From the NCBI RefSeq assembly GCF_001412575.1, contig NZ_CP011834.1, positions 2,108,001 to 2,172,000 of the forward strand: a stretch of DNA of 64,000 nucleotides. The letters run 5' to 3'. Within the stretch, counting starts at the first letter, position 1; each line of letters begins with the position of its first letter. Under the pieces are notes generated by a model that ran no database searches, was not told where the DNA came from, and saw only the letters and a list, made by a program, of their open reading frames with translations. Origin of the DNA: Limnohabitans sp. 103DPR2. Its GTDB lineage: Bacteria > Pseudomonadota > Gammaproteobacteria > Burkholderiales > Burkholderiaceae_C. Both the position numbers and the translations under genes were made by a program. This document shows, one piece after another, positions 11,780 to 21,573 of this stretch.

Positions 11780-12583
11780 TTATCTCACAATGCCGCGCTC
11801 GGGCGATGTGGCTTGCAAGAAGCTGAGCATCATGTCGACGTCGGCCTTGGCTTCTGGGTATTTTTGAGTGAGCAACTCAATTTCTGTTTGTGCTTGCGAC
11901 AAAGTGAGTTGCTGCCGATAAAGGCTTTTGTGCATGGCCTTGACCGCAGAAATCCTCTCTGCAGAAAAACCGCGACGGCGCAAGCCTTCAAAGTTCATGG
12001 AGCGTGCTTGTGCAGGTTGACCCTGCGCCATCACAAAGGGCGGCAAGTCGGCAAAGAGCAATGAATGCATGGCCGTGAAACTGTGGGCACCCAATCTGCA
12101 AAATTGATGCACGACCGTAAAGCCGCCCAAGATCACCCAATCGTCAACATGCACATGGCCTGCCAGTTGAGAGCTGTTGGCAAAAATGGTGTGATTACCC
12201 ACCACACAGTCGTGTGCCAAATGCACGTAAGCCATGATCCAGTTGTCATTGCCCAACTTGGTGACACCTGTATCGCCGGGTGACCCAATGTTGAAGGTGC
12301 AAAATTCCCGAATGGAATTGCGGTCACCGATGATCAACTCACAGGGCTCACCCGCATATTTTTTATCTTGCGGCACAGCGCCCAAAGAGTTGAACTGAAA
12401 AATTTTGTTGTCTTTGCCAATGGTGGTGTGGCCTTCAATCACGCAGTGACTGGCGATGGTGGTGCCAGCATCAACGCGAACATGTGGACCGATGACCGTG
12501 TAAGGGCCTACCGTGACACTGCTGTCCAGTTGGGCCGAGGGGTCAATGATGGCGGTTGGGTGAATGCGAGACACGGTGGTCAT
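11780..12583 (-). CDS. lpxA: acyl-[ACP]-UDP-N-acetylglucosamine O-acyltransferase
   Basis: LpxA performs the first step of lipid A synthesis, acylating UDP-GlcNAc from 3-hydroxyacyl-ACP. The 267-aa protein is a left-handed beta-helix: residues 5-190 are hexapeptide repeats ([20 protein letters not shown]...). The catalytic histidine lies in the [14 protein letters not shown] segment. A C-terminal helical domain follows. It lies between fabZ and lpxB in the classical lpxD-fabZ-lpxA-lpxB order. Confidence 0.98.
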   Translation of the reverse strand: MTTVSRIHPTAIIDPSAQLDSSVTVGPYTVIGPHVRVDAGTTIASHCVIEGHTTIGKDNKIFQFNSLGAVPQDKKYAGEPCELIIGDRNSIREFCTFNIGSPGDTGVTKLGNDNWIMAYVHLAHDCVVGNHTIFANSSQLAGHVHVDDWVILGGFTVVHQFCRLGAHSFTAMHSLLFADLPPFVMAQGQPAQARSMNFEGLRRRGFSAERISAVKAMHKSLYRQQLTLSQAQTEIELLTQKYPEAKADVDMMLSFLQATSPERGIVR

Positions 12584-12595
12584 AGGCTTCTGAAA

Positions 12596-13036
12596 TTAAG
12601 CAACCTTGCGCATGGTGCACATCAACTCGGCTTCTACCGCAATCTCTTCACCCACTTTGGCGCGCGCTTTGAATTTGAAAATGCCCGCTTTCATGCGGTC
12701 CAATTCGACTTCCAAAATCAGTTGATCGCCTGGCTCGACGGGACGCTTGAAACGCGCGCCATCAATGCCCGCAAAGTAGTACACGGTATTTTCGTCAGGT
12801 GTTTCGCCCATGGTGTCAAAGGCCAACAAAGCCGCGGCTTGCGCCAAGGCCTCCAGCATCAATACGCCAGGCATGACAGGGCGTGAGGGAAAGTGGCCCG
12901 TGAAATAAGGCTCGTTGACGGAGACATTTTTCAATGCCTTGATGCGCACGCCCTTCTCAATTTCCAAGACGCGATCAACCAACAAAATGGGAAACCGGTG
13001 TGGCAATTGTTTGAGAATTTGATAAATGTCCATCAT
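12596..13036 (-). CDS. fabZ: 3-hydroxyacyl-ACP dehydratase FabZ
   Basis: This hot-dog-fold dehydratase of fatty-acid synthesis draws on the same 3-hydroxyacyl-ACP pool as LpxA and LpxD. The product is 146 aa. The catalytic histidine is in the [15 protein letters not shown] motif and the catalytic glutamate in [11 protein letters not shown]. Its start overlaps the lpxD stop by four bases (ATGA), so the two are translationally coupled. Confidence 0.98.
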   Translation of the reverse strand: MMDIYQILKQLPHRFPILLVDRVLEIEKGVRIKALKNVSVNEPYFTGHFPSRPVMPGVLMLEALAQAAALLAFDTMGETPDENTVYYFAGIDGARFKRPVEPGDQLILEVELDRMKAGIFKFKARAKVGEEIAVEAELMCTMRKVA

Positions 13037-14028
13037 GATGATTTTCCTGAAATGGGAGGCTGAGGGCGATGCGCCTCAAGCGCTTTGATACGGTCGCGAA
13101 GTTGATGCAATTGCTTGAGGCTGGCTGCATTTTTTTCCCAGGATGCATTGTCATCGATGGGAAACAGGCCGGTGTATTGACCAGGTTTTTGAATAGAGCG
13201 CGTGACGACGGAAGCGGCAGAAATGTGCACACCGTCTGCCAAACTCAAGTGACCCAAAATAATGGCACCGCCACCCACGGTGCAGTGGGCACCAATGCGC
13301 GCGCTGCCCGCCACACCCACACAGCCAGCCATGGCTGTGTGTTTGCCAATGTGAACGTTGTGGCCAATTTGAATGAGGTTGTCGAGCTTGACACCGTCTT
13401 CAATGACCGTGTCTTGCAATGCACCACGGTCAATGCAGGTGTTGGCACCGATTTCGACATCGTTGCCAATCGTGACTGCACCAAGCTGTTCAATTTTTTC
13501 CCAAGCACCTTGATGCAAGGCAAAACCAAAACCATCGGCGCCAATGACCACACCAGCGTGAACAATGCAACGTTCACCAATTTGGCAATTTTCGCCCAGT
13601 GTGACTCTGGATTTGAGTTGCGTATGCGCGCCCACTTTGGCGCCCTGCTCTACAACACACAAAGGACCGATGATGGCCGTCTCGTGAACAAAGGCTGTGG
13701 GGTCAATGACGGCACTGGGATGAATTCGATGCGCAGGGACTGGCCTGGTTTTCTTTTTCCAAAGTTGCGTCAATCGTGCAAAGTAAAAGTATGGATCGTC
13801 CGAAACAATGCATGCACCGCGCTCAAGGGCCAATTCCTTGAATTGAGGTGTGACGATGACACAGGCCGCTTGGGACTGCTTCAAATGGGATTGGTATTTG
13901 GGGTGACTGAGGAAACTCAGGTCACGAGGACCCGCTGTTTCTAGCGGGGCCAGTTGCGCAATGGGAGTTTGTGGACTGCCGTGAAGGCTGCCGCCTAAAG
14001 CTTCAACAATTTCACCAAGCTGCAGCAC
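13033..14028 (-). CDS. lpxD: UDP-3-O-acylglucosamine N-acyltransferase
   Basis: LpxD adds the second 3-hydroxyacyl chain in lipid A synthesis. The 331-aa protein has an N-terminal uridine-binding domain (1-100, with [11 protein letters not shown]). Then come hexapeptide repeats forming a beta-helix (about 105-290), with the catalytic histidine in the [13 protein letters not shown] segment. A C-terminal helix carries [13 protein letters not shown]. It is followed by fabZ with a four-base overlap and preceded by skp. Confidence 0.98.
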   Translation of the reverse strand: MLQLGEIVEALGGSLHGSPQTPIAQLAPLETAGPRDLSFLSHPKYQSHLKQSQAACVIVTPQFKELALERGACIVSDDPYFYFARLTQLWKKKTRPVPAHRIHPSAVIDPTAFVHETAIIGPLCVVEQGAKVGAHTQLKSRVTLGENCQIGERCIVHAGVVIGADGFGFALHQGAWEKIEQLGAVTIGNDVEIGANTCIDRGALQDTVIEDGVKLDNLIQIGHNVHIGKHTAMAGCVGVAGSARIGAHCTVGGGAIILGHLSLADGVHISAASVVTRSIQKPGQYTGLFPIDDNASWEKNAASLKQLHQLRDRIKALEAHRPQPPISGKSS

Positions 14029-14053
14029 AACACAGGTCCAATGCGCTCAGCAA

Positions 14054-14572
14054 TTACTTGCCAGCGGTTGCGTTGAGTGACTTGATGACTTTGTCAGTGA
14101 TGTCGTGCTTGGGATTGATGTAAACGGCCTCTTGAAAAATCACATCGTATTTTTCTGCTTCGGCAACTTGCTTTACAGCGCGGTTAGCGCGTTCAATCAC
14201 AACTTGCTGCTCTTCGTTCTTGCGCGTGTTCAAGTCTTCTTGGAACTCACGACGCTTGCGCTGGAACTCTCGGTCTTGGTCCATCAACTGTTTTTGGCGC
14301 GTGTTGCGCTGCGTTTCGGACAAAGTGGGGGCTTCGCGCTCAAACTTGTCTGAAGCTGTTTTGATGGTGTTGCCCAAATCCACCAAGTCTTTTTCGCGCT
14401 TGGCAAATTCTTGCTCCAACTTGGCTTGGGCATTTTTGGCCGTGCTGGCTTCGCGGAAAATGCGATCGGTGTTCACAAAACCAATTTTGAATTCCTGTGC
14501 GCTGGCGGCAGTGGCGCCCAAAGCGCCGAGAGCCAACAAACAGACTTGTGAGAAATGGCGAAGTGTTTTCAT
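14054..14572 (-). CDS. skp: periplasmic chaperone Skp/OmpH
   Basis: This periplasmic holdase carries unfolded outer-membrane proteins to the Bam complex. The 172-aa precursor has a clear signal peptide (1-25, ending ATAASAQ). A charged coiled-coil region at about 50-140 (KLEQEFAKREKDLVDLG and following) fits the tentacles of the Skp trimer. Its start overlaps the last base of bamA, so the two are coupled. This matches the usual bamA-skp-lpxD order. Confidence 0.95.
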   Translation of the reverse strand: MKTLRHFSQVCLLALGALGATAASAQEFKIGFVNTDRIFREASTAKNAQAKLEQEFAKREKDLVDLGNTIKTASDKFEREAPTLSETQRNTRQKQLMDQDREFQRKRREFQEDLNTRKNEEQQVVIERANRAVKQVAEAEKYDVIFQEAVYINPKHDITDKVIKSLNATAGK

Positions 14573-16872
14573 TAAAAAGAAGTTCCAATTTGGAATTGCA
14601 ATCTCTGGATTTTATCCGTAACCTGGCGTCGCATTGGCATGGCATAGGAAAAGCGCAGAGGACCCATGGGCGAAATCCAGCTCAAGCCAACGCCGTAGGA
14701 GGATCTGAGCTCGGAAAGGCTGATTTTTTCATTCTCGCCAAAGGCTCGGCCGACGTCGGTAAAGGCAAATAATCTCAAAGTACGGTCGTTGCCAGCACCA
14801 GGGAATGGTGCCAACAATTCTGCATTCATGACAATTTTCTTGGGTCCGCCCAAATACAAGCTGTTGGTGCTGTCCGAAGGTCCCAATGTTGATTGCTGGA
14901 AGCCACGGACACTGCCCAAGCCACCTACAAAGTAGTTTTTAAACAAGGGATAAGGTCTGTTGGACAGCCCTTGACCCCAGCCCAAATCGGCATTGAGTGC
15001 TAAAGTATACTTTTTAGTCAGCGGCGTGTACTGCTGAATTTGATAATTGGTTCGTACATAACGGGCATCGCCTGCCATGCTCAAATCAGAATTGAATCGC
15101 TGCAACATGCCACGCGTTGGCACCAAAGCACTGTCTCGGCCATCCCTTGCCCAACCAACGGTCAATGGCAAGGAATTGCTGGTGTAGCCAAACTGCTGCA
15201 TGTATTCCACATAGGCATTGGGCAAGTTGGTTCCTGGACGAATGGACGTCTGCTCTAGGTTTGCGCCAAAGTACACGGTGTCAATTTCACTGAACGGCAC
15301 ACCGAAGCGCATGCCAGCGCCAGAACTGACCAAACTGTAGGCGTTCAAATCGCCCAAGTAAGGTCGCGTGGTGCGGTGAAAAACGTCAATGGTTCTTGAT
15401 ATACCTTCAGGCGTGTAGTACGGGTCGGTGGTACTGATCACAATGGTTCGGTTGTACTTGCTGGTATTGATCTCTGTGGCCAAATAATTACCAGATCCAA
15501 ACGCATTTTCTTGGCGAATACCGAAGCTCAAAGCCACTTTTTCGGTGGAGGAAAAGCCGGCACCCAGCGTCACACTGCCCGTGGGTTTCTCGACCACATT
15601 GATGGTCAAATCAACTTGATCGGTGGTGGCCGGCACCTCTTGTGTGTCAATGTTGACTTCGGTGAAAAAGCCCAAGCGGTCGACACGGTCGCGCGACAAC
15701 TTGATTTTGTCACCGTCGTACCAAGCCGACTCCAATTGACGGAACTCTCGGCGAATGACTTCATCGCGTGTGCGGTTGTTGCCTGCCACATTGATGCGGC
15801 GCACATATGCACGGCGTGAAGGCTCTGCCTGCAAGACGAAACTGACACGGTTGTTGAGTCGATCGATTTCAGGACGCACATCAACGCGTGCAAATGCAAA
15901 ACCAAACTTACCGAAATAATCGGTAAAGGCTTTGGTGGTTTCAGCCACTGTTTCTGCGTTGTAGGGCTGACCCAATCCAATTTTGACCAGAGCCTTGAAC
16001 TCATCGTCCTTGCCTAAGTAGTTGCCTTCAAGCTTCACGCCAGACACGACAAAACGCTCACCTTCAGTGACGTTGATGGCAATGGAGATGTCTTGCTTGT
16101 CAGGCGAAATGGCGACCTGCGTCGAGTCGATGCGAAATTCTAAAAACCCGCGGCTTAAATAATAAGAGCGCAAGGTTTCCAAATCGGCATTGAGCTTGGT
16201 GCGTGAGTAACGGTCTGATTTGGTGTACCAACTCAGCCACCCTCCGACATCCAAATTGAACTGGTCTTTCAGCGTGTCTTCCGTGAAAGCTTGGTTGCCT
16301 GTGATGCGAATTTCTTTGATCTTGGAAGGTCCACCTTCCGTCACTGTGAAGGTGAGCTTGACGCGATTGCGCTCTACAGGGGTGACCGTGGTGACAACCT
16401 CAGCGCCGTACAAACTGCGAGTAATGTACTGACGCTTGAGTTCTTGTTCGGCTTTGTCTGCAAGTGCTTTGTCAAAGGGACGACCTTCAGAAATGCCCAC
16501 TTCTTTCAGCGCTTTGACCAACACGTCTTTGTCAAACTCTTTGAGGCCCACCCACTCGACTTCAGAAATAGAGGGACGCTCTTCCACAATGACCACCAGC
16601 ACATCGCCTTGTGCATCGAGACGCACATCTTTGAACAACCCCAAAGCAAACAAGGCGCGAATGGCAGCCGCACCAGACTCATCGTTGTAAAGATCGCCAA
16701 CACGAAAAGGCAACGAGGCGAAAACGGTACCAGACTCAATGCGCTGCAAACCTTCGACGCGAATGTCTTTCAATTTGAAGGGCTCAATGGCCCAAGCGGA
16801 CATGCTGCCAAGTGCCGCTGCAATGAGGACACACAAAGGCTGCAAGCGAAACTGTTGAGGGAGAAAGTTCAT
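14572..16872 (-). CDS. bamA: outer membrane assembly factor BamA
   Basis: BamA is the central pore of the beta-barrel assembly machine. The 766-aa precursor has a signal peptide (1-28). Five POTRA repeats follow, starting with FKLKDIRVEGLQRI and continuing to about residue 425. The C-terminal 16-stranded barrel contains VRGFQQSTLGP (lid/loop 6 VRGF motif) and ends in phenylalanine (QFQIGTSF), the outer-membrane insertion signal. Its position between rseP and skp is canonical. Confidence 0.98.
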   Translation of the reverse strand: MNFLPQQFRLQPLCVLIAAALGSMSAWAIEPFKLKDIRVEGLQRIESGTVFASLPFRVGDLYNDESGAAAIRALFALGLFKDVRLDAQGDVLVVIVEERPSISEVEWVGLKEFDKDVLVKALKEVGISEGRPFDKALADKAEQELKRQYITRSLYGAEVVTTVTPVERNRVKLTFTVTEGGPSKIKEIRITGNQAFTEDTLKDQFNLDVGGWLSWYTKSDRYSRTKLNADLETLRSYYLSRGFLEFRIDSTQVAISPDKQDISIAINVTEGERFVVSGVKLEGNYLGKDDEFKALVKIGLGQPYNAETVAETTKAFTDYFGKFGFAFARVDVRPEIDRLNNRVSFVLQAEPSRRAYVRRINVAGNNRTRDEVIRREFRQLESAWYDGDKIKLSRDRVDRLGFFTEVNIDTQEVPATTDQVDLTINVVEKPTGSVTLGAGFSSTEKVALSFGIRQENAFGSGNYLATEINTSKYNRTIVISTTDPYYTPEGISRTIDVFHRTTRPYLGDLNAYSLVSSGAGMRFGVPFSEIDTVYFGANLEQTSIRPGTNLPNAYVEYMQQFGYTSNSLPLTVGWARDGRDSALVPTRGMLQRFNSDLSMAGDARYVRTNYQIQQYTPLTKKYTLALNADLGWGQGLSNRPYPLFKNYFVGGLGSVRGFQQSTLGPSDSTNSLYLGGPKKIVMNAELLAPFPGAGNDRTLRLFAFTDVGRAFGENEKISLSELRSSYGVGLSWISPMGPLRFSYAMPMRRQVTDKIQRLQFQIGTSF

Positions 16873-16881
16873 GCGTTTGAA

Positions 16882-17997
16882 TTAAGTAAAGAGTCGTGTC
16901 AGGTCATTGAAAAACGCCAAGCTCATGACGCCAATCAATAAAGCCAAACCCACTTTCTGCAAACCCCGCTGCCAAGCAACGGAAACCGGCTTGCCGGTGA
17001 GTGACTCCCAAAGATAATACATCAGGTGACCCCCGTCCAACATGGGCAAAGGCAGGAGATTGAGCAAACCCAAACTGACACTGATCAGGGCCAAAAAGCT
17101 CACATAAGAAGGCCACCCCCTTTGAGCCGACTGCCCAGCCTGCTCGGCGATGGTTAAAGGACCGCTGAGATGCTTCGAAGAGGCCTCTCCGATGAGCATT
17201 TGACCGATCATTTGGCCCGTCATTTGCGTAATTTGAGCAACTTGCCCAAAACCTTGTACCCAGCCCTCCCAAAAACCAGCTTTGACCCATTCTGTGTCGG
17301 AGGGAACGCCGACAACCGCCCCAATTCGTTTGACCGCACTGGCTTCAGGCTGACCAGGCAATGCCTTCAGCACGGGTTTGACGGCCAAGGACAGGCGCTG
17401 CCCCTGTCGGTCAATTTCCCAGATTGCGTCTTGGATTGAGCCTTTCTCGGTTTCTTTGACGTCATCCTGCGGGTCAGCGTCCCCTCGAATCAAAGCCCTT
17501 AGATGTTGGGCATCCTTGACCTCTTGCAAACCCACCTTCAAGACGCGATCACCCGCCTGCAAACCGGCCAAATCGGCGGGAGCACCTGCCTCAACTCGGC
17601 CGATGATGGGCAGAATTTTGGGGTGACCCCACCAAGCCAACGCACTGAACAAGACAACGGCCAACAATAAATTGGCCAATGGCCCGGCCGCCACGATGCA
17701 TGCCCGCGCCTTGACGCTCTGACGATCAAAGGCCAAGGCAAGTTGTGAAGAAGGCACATCACCCTCTCTGCTGTCCAACATCTGAACGAAACCACCCAAG
17801 GGCAAGGCGCCAATTCGAAATTCTGTGTTTTGACCTGGCTTCTGATTTTGGGGACGCCAGCGGTAAAGGGTGTGGCCAAAGCCTATTGAGAAAACCAGTA
17901 CAGGCACACCAAAGGCCACCGCCATGCGGTAATGGCCATATTCATGCACTGCAATGAGCAGTGTCAGTGCAAACAAAAAAGCTAAAAGCGTGAGCAC
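16882..17997 (-). CDS. rseP: site-2 protease RseP, single-PDZ form
   Basis: This intramembrane zinc metalloprotease cleaves anti-sigma factors such as RseA and leftover signal peptides. The active site HEYGH is at residues 18-22 in the first membrane helix, and the partner motif LPMLDGGH lies in the third. Only one PDZ domain (about 125-200, VEAGAPADLAGLQAGDRVL) is visible between helices 2 and 3. With 371 aa the protein is about 80 residues shorter than E. coli RseP, which has two PDZ domains. Both ends look intact. Confidence 0.93.
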   Translation of the reverse strand: MLTLLAFLFALTLLIAVHEYGHYRMAVAFGVPVLVFSIGFGHTLYRWRPQNQKPGQNTEFRIGALPLGGFVQMLDSREGDVPSSQLALAFDRQSVKARACIVAAGPLANLLLAVVLFSALAWWGHPKILPIIGRVEAGAPADLAGLQAGDRVLKVGLQEVKDAQHLRALIRGDADPQDDVKETEKGSIQDAIWEIDRQGQRLSLAVKPVLKALPGQPEASAVKRIGAVVGVPSDTEWVKAGFWEGWVQGFGQVAQITQMTGQMIGQMLIGEASSKHLSGPLTIAEQAGQSAQRGWPSYVSFLALISVSLGLLNLLPLPMLDGGHLMYYLWESLTGKPVSVAWQRGLQKVGLALLIGVMSLAFFNDLTRLFT

Positions 17998-18022
17998 GAG
18001 CGCCGTAAATTCAAAAAGATTT

Positions 18023-19216
18023 TCAGGCTACACCGATGCGGCCAACCAGCTCGACGGCTTGCGCACGGCTGAGCGCATCTAGCGCTAAAAGGTCACTCAA
18101 GCTTTGGGGCGATGAGGGCACCACCTTGGCCAATGTTTCCATGTTGACTTGGTGGATTTGATCAAACCTGATTTGCTTGTTGAGAAATGCCTCTACCGCA
18201 ATTTCATTGGCTGCATTGAGGACAGCGCAGGTGCCCGGAGCAGCCTTCAAAGATTGCCATGCCAATTTCAAACCCGGAAAGCGTGCTTCGTGGCCATGGT
18301 CATCAATGGCTTCAAAGGTCATTGGCTTGAGGTTGTGAAAATCCAAACCTTGCGCACCTGATGTGATGCGCTCTGGCCAACTGAGGCCATAGGCAATGGG
18401 AACGCGCATGTCGGGTGTGCCCAATTGCGCCACCACGGACGTGTCTTTGTACTTCACCATCGAATGAATGATGCTTTGGGGATGAATCACCACATTCAAT
18501 TGCTCGGGCGCTACACCAAACAAATAGCGCGCCTCGATCACTTCGAGTGCCTTGTTCATCATGGTGGCAGAGTCGACCGATATTTTGCGACCCATCACCC
18601 AGTTGGGGTGGGCACAAGCTTCTTCTGGTGTGACATCGCGCAGGCTTGAGACATCCCTGGTTCTGAAGGGACCACCCGACGCAGTCAGAATAATTTGCTC
18701 AATCCGATCGGCCCAGGTTGAAGGATTTTCGGGCAAGGACTGAAAGACGGCAGAGTGCTCGCTGTCAATGGGCAACAAAACAGCATCGCCTTTTTTGACG
18801 GCGCTCAAGAAAACTTCACCCCCCACCACCAACGCCTCTTTGTTGGCCAGCAACAGACGCTTGCCTGCGTTTGCTGCAGCCAAGCAGGGAGACAAACCTG
18901 CAGCGCCCACAATGGCGGCCATGACGGCATGGACATCTGGATGCGAAGCCACCGTGTCCAGCGCTTGCGCACCCCACAAAACTTCAACAGACAAACCTTC
19001 GGCCTTGACGCGGTCTGCAAGCAAGCGACCCGCGCTTTCTTGCGCCATCACGGCATAGCGCGGTTTGTATTGAACGCATTGCGCAAGGATGGCATCTACT
19101 TGAACAGAAGCTGTCAGCGCAAAAACCTGGTATCGATCAAGATGACGTGACAACACATCTAAAGTGTTGGCGCCAATCGAACCGGTAGAACCCAAGATGG
19201 TGATGTTTTGTTTCAT
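18023..19216 (-). CDS. dxr: 1-deoxy-D-xylulose 5-phosphate reductoisomerase
   Basis: Dxr (IspC) makes MEP, the committed step of non-mevalonate isoprenoid synthesis; ispF and ispD lie elsewhere in this window (46-47 kb). It is 397 aa with the NADPH loop ITILGSTGSIGANTLDVL at the N terminus. LLANKEALVVGG and PIDSEHSAVFQ form the substrate and metal site (around 125-150). It sits between cdsA and rseP, as usual. Confidence 0.98.
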   Translation of the reverse strand: MKQNITILGSTGSIGANTLDVLSRHLDRYQVFALTASVQVDAILAQCVQYKPRYAVMAQESAGRLLADRVKAEGLSVEVLWGAQALDTVASHPDVHAVMAAIVGAAGLSPCLAAANAGKRLLLANKEALVVGGEVFLSAVKKGDAVLLPIDSEHSAVFQSLPENPSTWADRIEQIILTASGGPFRTRDVSSLRDVTPEEACAHPNWVMGRKISVDSATMMNKALEVIEARYLFGVAPEQLNVVIHPQSIIHSMVKYKDTSVVAQLGTPDMRVPIAYGLSWPERITSGAQGLDFHNLKPMTFEAIDDHGHEARFPGLKLAWQSLKAAPGTCAVLNAANEIAVEAFLNKQIRFDQIHQVNMETLAKVVPSSPQSLSDLLALDALSRAQAVELVGRIGVA

Positions 19217-19230
19217 AACGCGAGTGCAGT

Positions 19231-20085
19231 TTATGCAGTTGGCCAGTGAAGCAACATGAGGGCAATGGGCAAGCTAGGCAGCAAGGCATCCAAGCGGTCG
19301 AGGACACCACCATGGCCAGGCAATAAATTGGAACTGTCTTTCACACCGGCACTGCGCTTGACCAGAGACTCAACAAGATCACCCACCACACTCATGGTGG
19401 TGATGAAAATCAAACTGAGTGCCCACAAGAAAACACCGTGCGTCATCATGTGTGTGAACAAGCTGGTACCCGGCCATTGATAGGTTTGCTCAAGTTGCAT
19501 CCACACCCACGCCAGCACAAATACACCCAACAAACCACCGATGGCGCCTTCCCAACTTTTGCCAGGGCTGACCGTCGGGGCCAATTTGCGATGGATGATG
19601 CGTCCCCCTAAAGCTTTGCCGCAGAAATATGCGAACACATCCGCAGCCCACACCACACAAAAAATAGACAAAAGCAATTGAACACTGGCTGTGCGGGCTT
19701 GCGCCATGGCGAGCCAAGCTAACCAAAGCATGAACAGCCCCAGAAGCCAACGCAAATCGCGATGCCACAAGGCCCAACCTTGAACACCCCGCTGAAGCAT
19801 CCAAGCCGTTAAGCCGACCCAACTGGCACCCGCCATCCACCATACCCACGCATCCGTGCTGGTGGTCCAACCGGCCCACCATGCAAAAACGCACAGGTCA
19901 ACACAGATGACGCCCGAGAGAATGGCCTGGCGACTGGACATGCCATTCATGTTGCCCCACTCCCAAGCGCCAGCCCCAATCATGAGGATGGACAGAAGCA
20001 AAAAAGGCTGAGGTGAGTCGGCAAACAAGGCTGGCAACAAAACGGCCAGCAAGGCCAAAGCAGTGATGATGCGTTGCTTGAGCAT
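19231..20085 (-). CDS. cdsA: phosphatidate cytidylyltransferase
   Basis: CdsA makes CDP-diacylglycerol, the precursor of all phospholipids. The 284-aa protein has about eight hydrophobic segments and the family signature near the C terminus: SPGKSWEGAIGG followed by VVGDLVESLVKRSAGVKDSS. Its start codon lies inside an 11-bp perfect inverted repeat (20082-20092 / 20116-20126). The gene directly upstream is frr, 62 bp away, with no uppS between them. Confidence 0.96.
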   Translation of the reverse strand: MLKQRIITALALLAVLLPALFADSPQPFLLLSILMIGAGAWEWGNMNGMSSRQAILSGVICVDLCVFAWWAGWTTSTDAWVWWMAGASWVGLTAWMLQRGVQGWALWHRDLRWLLGLFMLWLAWLAMAQARTASVQLLLSIFCVVWAADVFAYFCGKALGGRIIHRKLAPTVSPGKSWEGAIGGLLGVFVLAWVWMQLEQTYQWPGTSLFTHMMTHGVFLWALSLIFITTMSVVGDLVESLVKRSAGVKDSSNLLPGHGGVLDRLDALLPSLPIALMLLHWPTA

Positions 20086-20126
20086 CGAATCAACCGATGA
20101 TCTTGAGAGATGGGATGATTCGATGC
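20082..20126 (-). promoter_or_regulatory. inverted repeat enclosing the cdsA start codon
   Basis: The perfect 11-bp arms GCATCGAATCA (20082-20092) and TGATTCGATGC (20116-20126) are 23 bases apart. In the mRNA they would pair and bury the cdsA ATG (20083-20085). No clear ribosome-binding site is visible before the ATG. It could be a translational control hairpin or a chance repeat. Confidence 0.35.
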
Positions 20127-20147
20127 ATCGGAACAGTTATCAAGGCC

Positions 20148-20708
20148 TTAAACGGCCATGATCTCTTGTTCTTTGCCTGTGACCAATTGGTCGATTTCGG
20201 CAATGTGCTTGTCGGTGACTTTTTGCACTTCGGCTTCTGAGCGTTTTTGTTCGTCTTCAGAAGCCAGCTTGTCTTTGACCAACTTTTTCACGGATTCGTT
20301 GGCGTCGCGGCGCAAATTGCGCACAGCAATTTTGGCGTTTTCGCCTTCGGTGCGAACCAACTTGGTCATTTCCTTGCGACGCTCTTCGCTCATGGGCGGC
20401 ATAGGTACACGAATCAAATCACCCATGGCGGCAGGATTCAAACCCAAATCGCTTTCGCGAATGGCTTTTTCAATCTTGGCGCCCATGTTTTTTTCCCAGG
20501 GCTGAACACTGATGGTGCGCGAGTCAATCAAAGACACGTTGGCCACTTGGGACAAAGGCACCATAGAGCCGTAGTAATCCACTTGGATGGTGTCCAAAAT
20601 TGCGGGATTGGCACGGCCTGTGCGAATTTTGGTGAGGTTGTTTTTGAAAGCCGCAATGGACTGGTCCATTTTGGTTTGCGTGGTTTTCTTGATGTCTTCT
20701 AAGCTCAT
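20148..20708 (-). CDS. frr: ribosome recycling factor
   Basis: RRF splits post-termination ribosomes together with EF-G. The ATG at 20708 is preceded by GGAGAA at a good distance and gives 186 aa ([14 protein letters not shown]...), the standard size; longer in-frame forms run back into the pyrH spacer. [12 protein letters not shown] and the C-terminal three-helix-bundle pattern are conserved. It follows pyrH by 48 bp. Confidence 0.98.
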   Translation of the reverse strand: MSLEDIKKTTQTKMDQSIAAFKNNLTKIRTGRANPAILDTIQVDYYGSMVPLSQVANVSLIDSRTISVQPWEKNMGAKIEKAIRESDLGLNPAAMGDLIRVPMPPMSEERRKEMTKLVRTEGENAKIAVRNLRRDANESVKKLVKDKLASEDEQKRSEAEVQKVTDKHIAEIDQLVTGKEQEIMAV

Positions 20709-20756
20709 GAGATTCTCCGGGGCCAAATGAAGCTGGTTCAGTGGCGGGTACAAGAA

Positions 20757-21479
20757 TTAGGCATACACCAAAGTGCCCTCGTCTTCGCCCATGACCACTC
20801 GCTTGAGGGCCCCATGCTTGAAAATCGAAAACACTTTGACAGGTAATTTTTGGTCACGGCACAGTGCAAACGCTGTTGCGTCCATGATGCCGAGGTTTTG
20901 AGAGATGGCTTCGTCAAACGAAAGCTTGCTGTAACGCGTGGCAGCAGCGTCTTTTTTCGGATCAGCCGTGTAAACACCGTCTACTTTGGTGGCCTTGAGG
21001 ACCAACTCCGCACCAATTTCTGCGCCGCGCAATGCTGCAGCTGTGTCGGTGGTAAAAAATGGATTGCCAGTGCCTGCGGCAAAAATGACCACCTTGCCTT
21101 CTTCAAGATATTGAAGGGCTTTGGGACGGACATAGGGCTCGACGACCTGCTCAATGGCGATGGCCGACATGACGCGCGCAGTGAGGCCCGCTTTGTCCAT
21201 GGTGTCGGCCAAGGCCAACGCGTTCATGACGGTGGCCAACATGCCCATGTAATCCGCAGTGGCACGGTCCATACCGACAGAGCCACCGGCCACACCCCTG
21301 AAGATGTTGCCGCCGCCGATCACCACAGCGACCTGGACACCCAGGCGCGTGACGTCTGCAATTTCTTCAACCATGCGCACAATGGTGGCGCGGTTGATAC
21401 CAAACTGATCATCACCCATCAACGCCTCGCCGGACAGCTTGAGCAAAATACGCTTATGGGCTGGTTTGGCGATGGTCAT
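20757..21479 (-). CDS. pyrH: UMP kinase
   Basis: This is the hexameric bacterial UMP kinase (amino-acid-kinase fold), making UDP from UMP. It is 240 aa with [15 protein letters not shown] at the N terminus, the [11 protein letters not shown] nucleotide loop (about 55-65) and the [13 protein letters not shown] segment (about 135-147) for UMP and ATP binding. It lies between tsf and frr in the conserved rpsB-tsf-pyrH-frr order. Confidence 0.98.
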   Translation of the reverse strand: MTIAKPAHKRILLKLSGEALMGDDQFGINRATIVRMVEEIADVTRLGVQVAVVIGGGNIFRGVAGGSVGMDRATADYMGMLATVMNALALADTMDKAGLTARVMSAIAIEQVVEPYVRPKALQYLEEGKVVIFAAGTGNPFFTTDTAAALRGAEIGAELVLKATKVDGVYTADPKKDAAATRYSKLSFDEAISQNLGIMDATAFALCRDQKLPVKVFSIFKHGALKRVVMGEDEGTLVYA

Positions 21480-21573
21480 GACGGGCTCCTCATAAAGACA
21501 GAATTAAGTTTAGCGTTGAATCGCCCTTTCGGGCGACCCTGTTTACCCGGGTTTTAACCCTGATAGCGGCAGA

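Noticed and set aside
13069-13944. 291-codon open frame on the plus strand
   Set aside because: Shadow of lpxD; the repetitive Thr/Asn-rich peptide mirrors the hexapeptide repeats on the opposite strand.
21521-21536. TCGCCC/GGGCGA hairpin between tsf and pyrH as terminator
   Set aside because: No T run follows on the minus strand; it could be an mRNA hairpin but is not supported as a terminator.
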